Source: Larkinella sp. C7 (GTDB lineage: Bacteria; Bacteroidota; Bacteroidia; Cytophagales; Spirosomataceae). Taken from it: 64,000 bases of DNA. Positions 62,643-64,000 of this stretch are shown here, in pieces. The position numbers and the translations under genes are program-made. Numbering within the stretch: the first letter of the stretch is position 1; each line of letters starts with the position of its first letter. The stretch is from positions 124,001-188,000 of the forward strand of contig NZ_VBSL01000004.1 in assembly GCF_006149005.1 (NCBI RefSeq), read 5' to 3'. Below the pieces are notes generated by a model that saw only the letters and a list, made by a program, of their open reading frames with translations, searched no databases and was not told the origin of the DNA.

Positions 62643-64000
62643 TTAAAGTGAGATTACGGGCAAGTAGACCGTAAAAGTGGCACCCTGACCCGGCTGGCTC
62701 GTTGCGGTAATAGCGCCCCCGTGGTTGGTAACCACTTTCTCACAGATCGCTAAACCAATACCGGTTCCGGCAAACTCTTTTTGGGTATGTAAGCGTTGAA
62801 AGACCTGAAAGATGCGTCCCAAATACTTTTCATCGAACCCGATGCCGTTGTCTACCACATCAATGCGGTTATACTCATCAACCTGCCGGGTAGGCTTCAC
62901 CGAAGGAGGTAAGTCAACCTGCCGGACGATGCCTGAACGAATGCTAAGTTGAGGAATCACATCCGGCCGGCGGAATTTAAGGGCATTACTCAGTAAGTTT
63001 TGAAACAGCTGTTCCAGTTGGGTTGCATCACCCCAAACCGTTGGCAGCGGCCCGACGTTCACCTGGGCCCCCGATTCCTGAATAGCCAGATCCAGCGTAA
63101 TCAGGACCTGATTAACCAAATTACCCAGCGAAACGGTCGTACTCCGATCCCGCTGGATTGAAATGCGGGAAAAATGAAGCAGACCTTTGATCAATAAAGA
63201 CATCCGATGGGCGGCTGATTGCATGCGCTCCAGGTAATCCTGTCCGGTGCCTAACTTTTCCCAGTGCTGCTCTTTCAGCATGTCGCCAAACTGCTGAATC
63301 TTGCGGAGGGGCTCCTGCAAATCATGGGAAGCCACATAGGCGAAGGTCTGCAGGTTCTCATTCGAGCGCATCAGGAGCTGATTCGCTTCTTCCAACTCCT
63401 CGTTCAGGGCCGCATATTCTTCGTTGCTAGCGGCCAGTTCTTCATTGATGGCTTTCAATTCCTCCGCCAACAACTGCTGCCGAACATAGCTATCATGTAG
63501 TTCTTTTTCGGCCTTTTTTCGTTCCGTCAGGTCCCGGGATACCTTGGTAAAACCAACGTGCGTACCGGTAGTATTGTAAATGGCCGTGATAACGATGCTG
63601 GCCCAAAACCGACTGCCATCTTTCCGCAGCCGCCAGCCTTCTTCTTCATACCGCCCGACCTGCCGGGCTATGGTTAATTCATGCGCGGGTTTGCCATTGA
63701 GAATATCTTCTTCAGGATAAAAGATCGTAAAGTATTTCCCGATGATCTCTTCCTCGCTATACCCCTTGATGCGTTTGGCCCCTTCGTTCCAACTCACAAT
63801 GCGGCCTTTTTCATCCATCATGAAAATGCCATAGTCGACTACCTGCTCCACCAGGGAGCGGTACCGCTCTTCACTCAGGCGAAGGGATTCTTCCATCTCT
63901 TTGCGGGCGGTCAAATCGCGGGTCACTTTCGAAAAACCAATCAGTTGATTGCGGTCATTGAACAGCGCTGTGATGACCACATTGGCCCAGAACAGCGAGC
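62643..64000 (-). CDS. PAS-domain sensor histidine kinase (N-terminus outside window)
   Basis: At least 452 codons; the frame is open to the right edge, so the start is missing. Two PAS repeats are partly visible (the conserved VITA...FSKVTRDLTARKE and VITAIYNTTGTHVGFTKVSRDLTERK ends). A coiled coil of ELEEANQLL-type follows, then HisKA FAYVASHDLQEPLRKIQQFG and HATPase (LLSNALKF, VDNGIGFDEKYL, GTGIGLAICEKVV). It senses an unknown cue and probably phosphorylates the two receiver proteins downstream. Confidence 0.93.
   Translation of the reverse strand, partial: SLFWANVVITALFNDRNQLIGFSKVTRDLTARKEMEESLRLSEERYRSLVEQVVDYGIFMMDEKGRIVSWNEGAKRIKGYSEEEIIGKYFTIFYPEEDILNGKPAHELTIARQVGRYEEEGWRLRKDGSRFWASIVITAIYNTTGTHVGFTKVSRDLTERKKAEKELHDSYVRQQLLAEELKAINEELAASNEEYAALNEELEEANQLLMRSNENLQTFAYVASHDLQEPLRKIQQFGDMLKEQHWEKLGTGQDYLERMQSAAHRMSLLIKGLLHFSRISIQRDRSTTVSLGNLVNQVLITLDLAIQESGAQVNVGPLPTVWGDATQLEQLFQNLLSNALKFRRPDVIPQLSIRSGIVRQVDLPPSVKPTRQVDEYNRIDVVDNGIGFDEKYLGRIFQVFQRLHTQKEFAGTGIGLAICEKVVTNHGGAITATSQPGQGATFTVYLPVISL

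Noticed and set aside
45601-64000. Second copy of the tRNA-Leu 3' end as an attR site
   Set aside because: A by-eye search for the T-loop/acceptor words found no convincing copy in the window; it may lie beyond the edge or be absent.
1-64000. CRISPR arrays or rRNA genes
   Set aside because: No regularly spaced direct repeats and no rRNA-like sequence were seen.

Overview
The window looks like a chromosomal segment from a Bacteroidota bacterium of the order Cytophagales, most likely Spirosomaceae (Spirosoma/Larkinella-like). The evidence is moderate G+C, promoters of the TAnnTTTG (-7) type, PadR plus FtsX 'permease prefix' operons, M56/BlaI pairs, secreted proteins typical of the group, and long palindromic repeats in many spacers. 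The genus is an inference.

Layout. 1-8.5 kb: minus-strand carbohydrate catabolic operon (clan GH-A glycosidase, MFS importer, two Gfo/Idh/MocA oxidoreductases, SDR, sugar isomerase/epimerase, GH88-like unsaturated uronyl hydrolase). 8.6-11.1 kb: M56 protease and BlaI repressor with three operator palindromes. 11.4-19.5 kb: PadR, two large FtsX/MacB-type permeases, a secreted leucine-rich-repeat protein, an ArsR regulator and a broken regulator locus. 19.6-45.4 kb: housekeeping and general genes (CocE-like hydrolase, Dps, YihY, GlnRS, bifunctional nuclease, EtfAB, alpha-glucan phosphorylase-like protein, purine nucleoside phosphorylase, HI0933-like flavoprotein, two hydrolases, glycosyltransferase, MacB-like permease).

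45.5 kb to the end: a tRNA-Leu(CAA) gene followed by an accessory region that is A+T-rich at first. Directly after the tRNA lie an orphan cargo gene and a compact module of MerR/excisionase-type HTH protein, DUF3987 ATPase and a 502-aa protein in which I read A-family/single-subunit polymerase palm motifs. The rest holds a secreted DRGH nuclease and a truncated second copy of it, HxlR-SDR, phage-like small proteins, repeated leader/terminator units, four CheY-like regulators, a Uma2 protein, a divergent pair of tyrosine-recombinase-like paralogues with the same altered catalytic residues, and a PAS histidine kinase cut by the right edge.

The most interesting candidates are the HTH-DUF3987-polymerase-like module, the paired degenerate recombinases, the recurrent GGAGGTTT leader motif with terminator-ended units at 53.5-61.6 kb, and the families of spacer palindromes.
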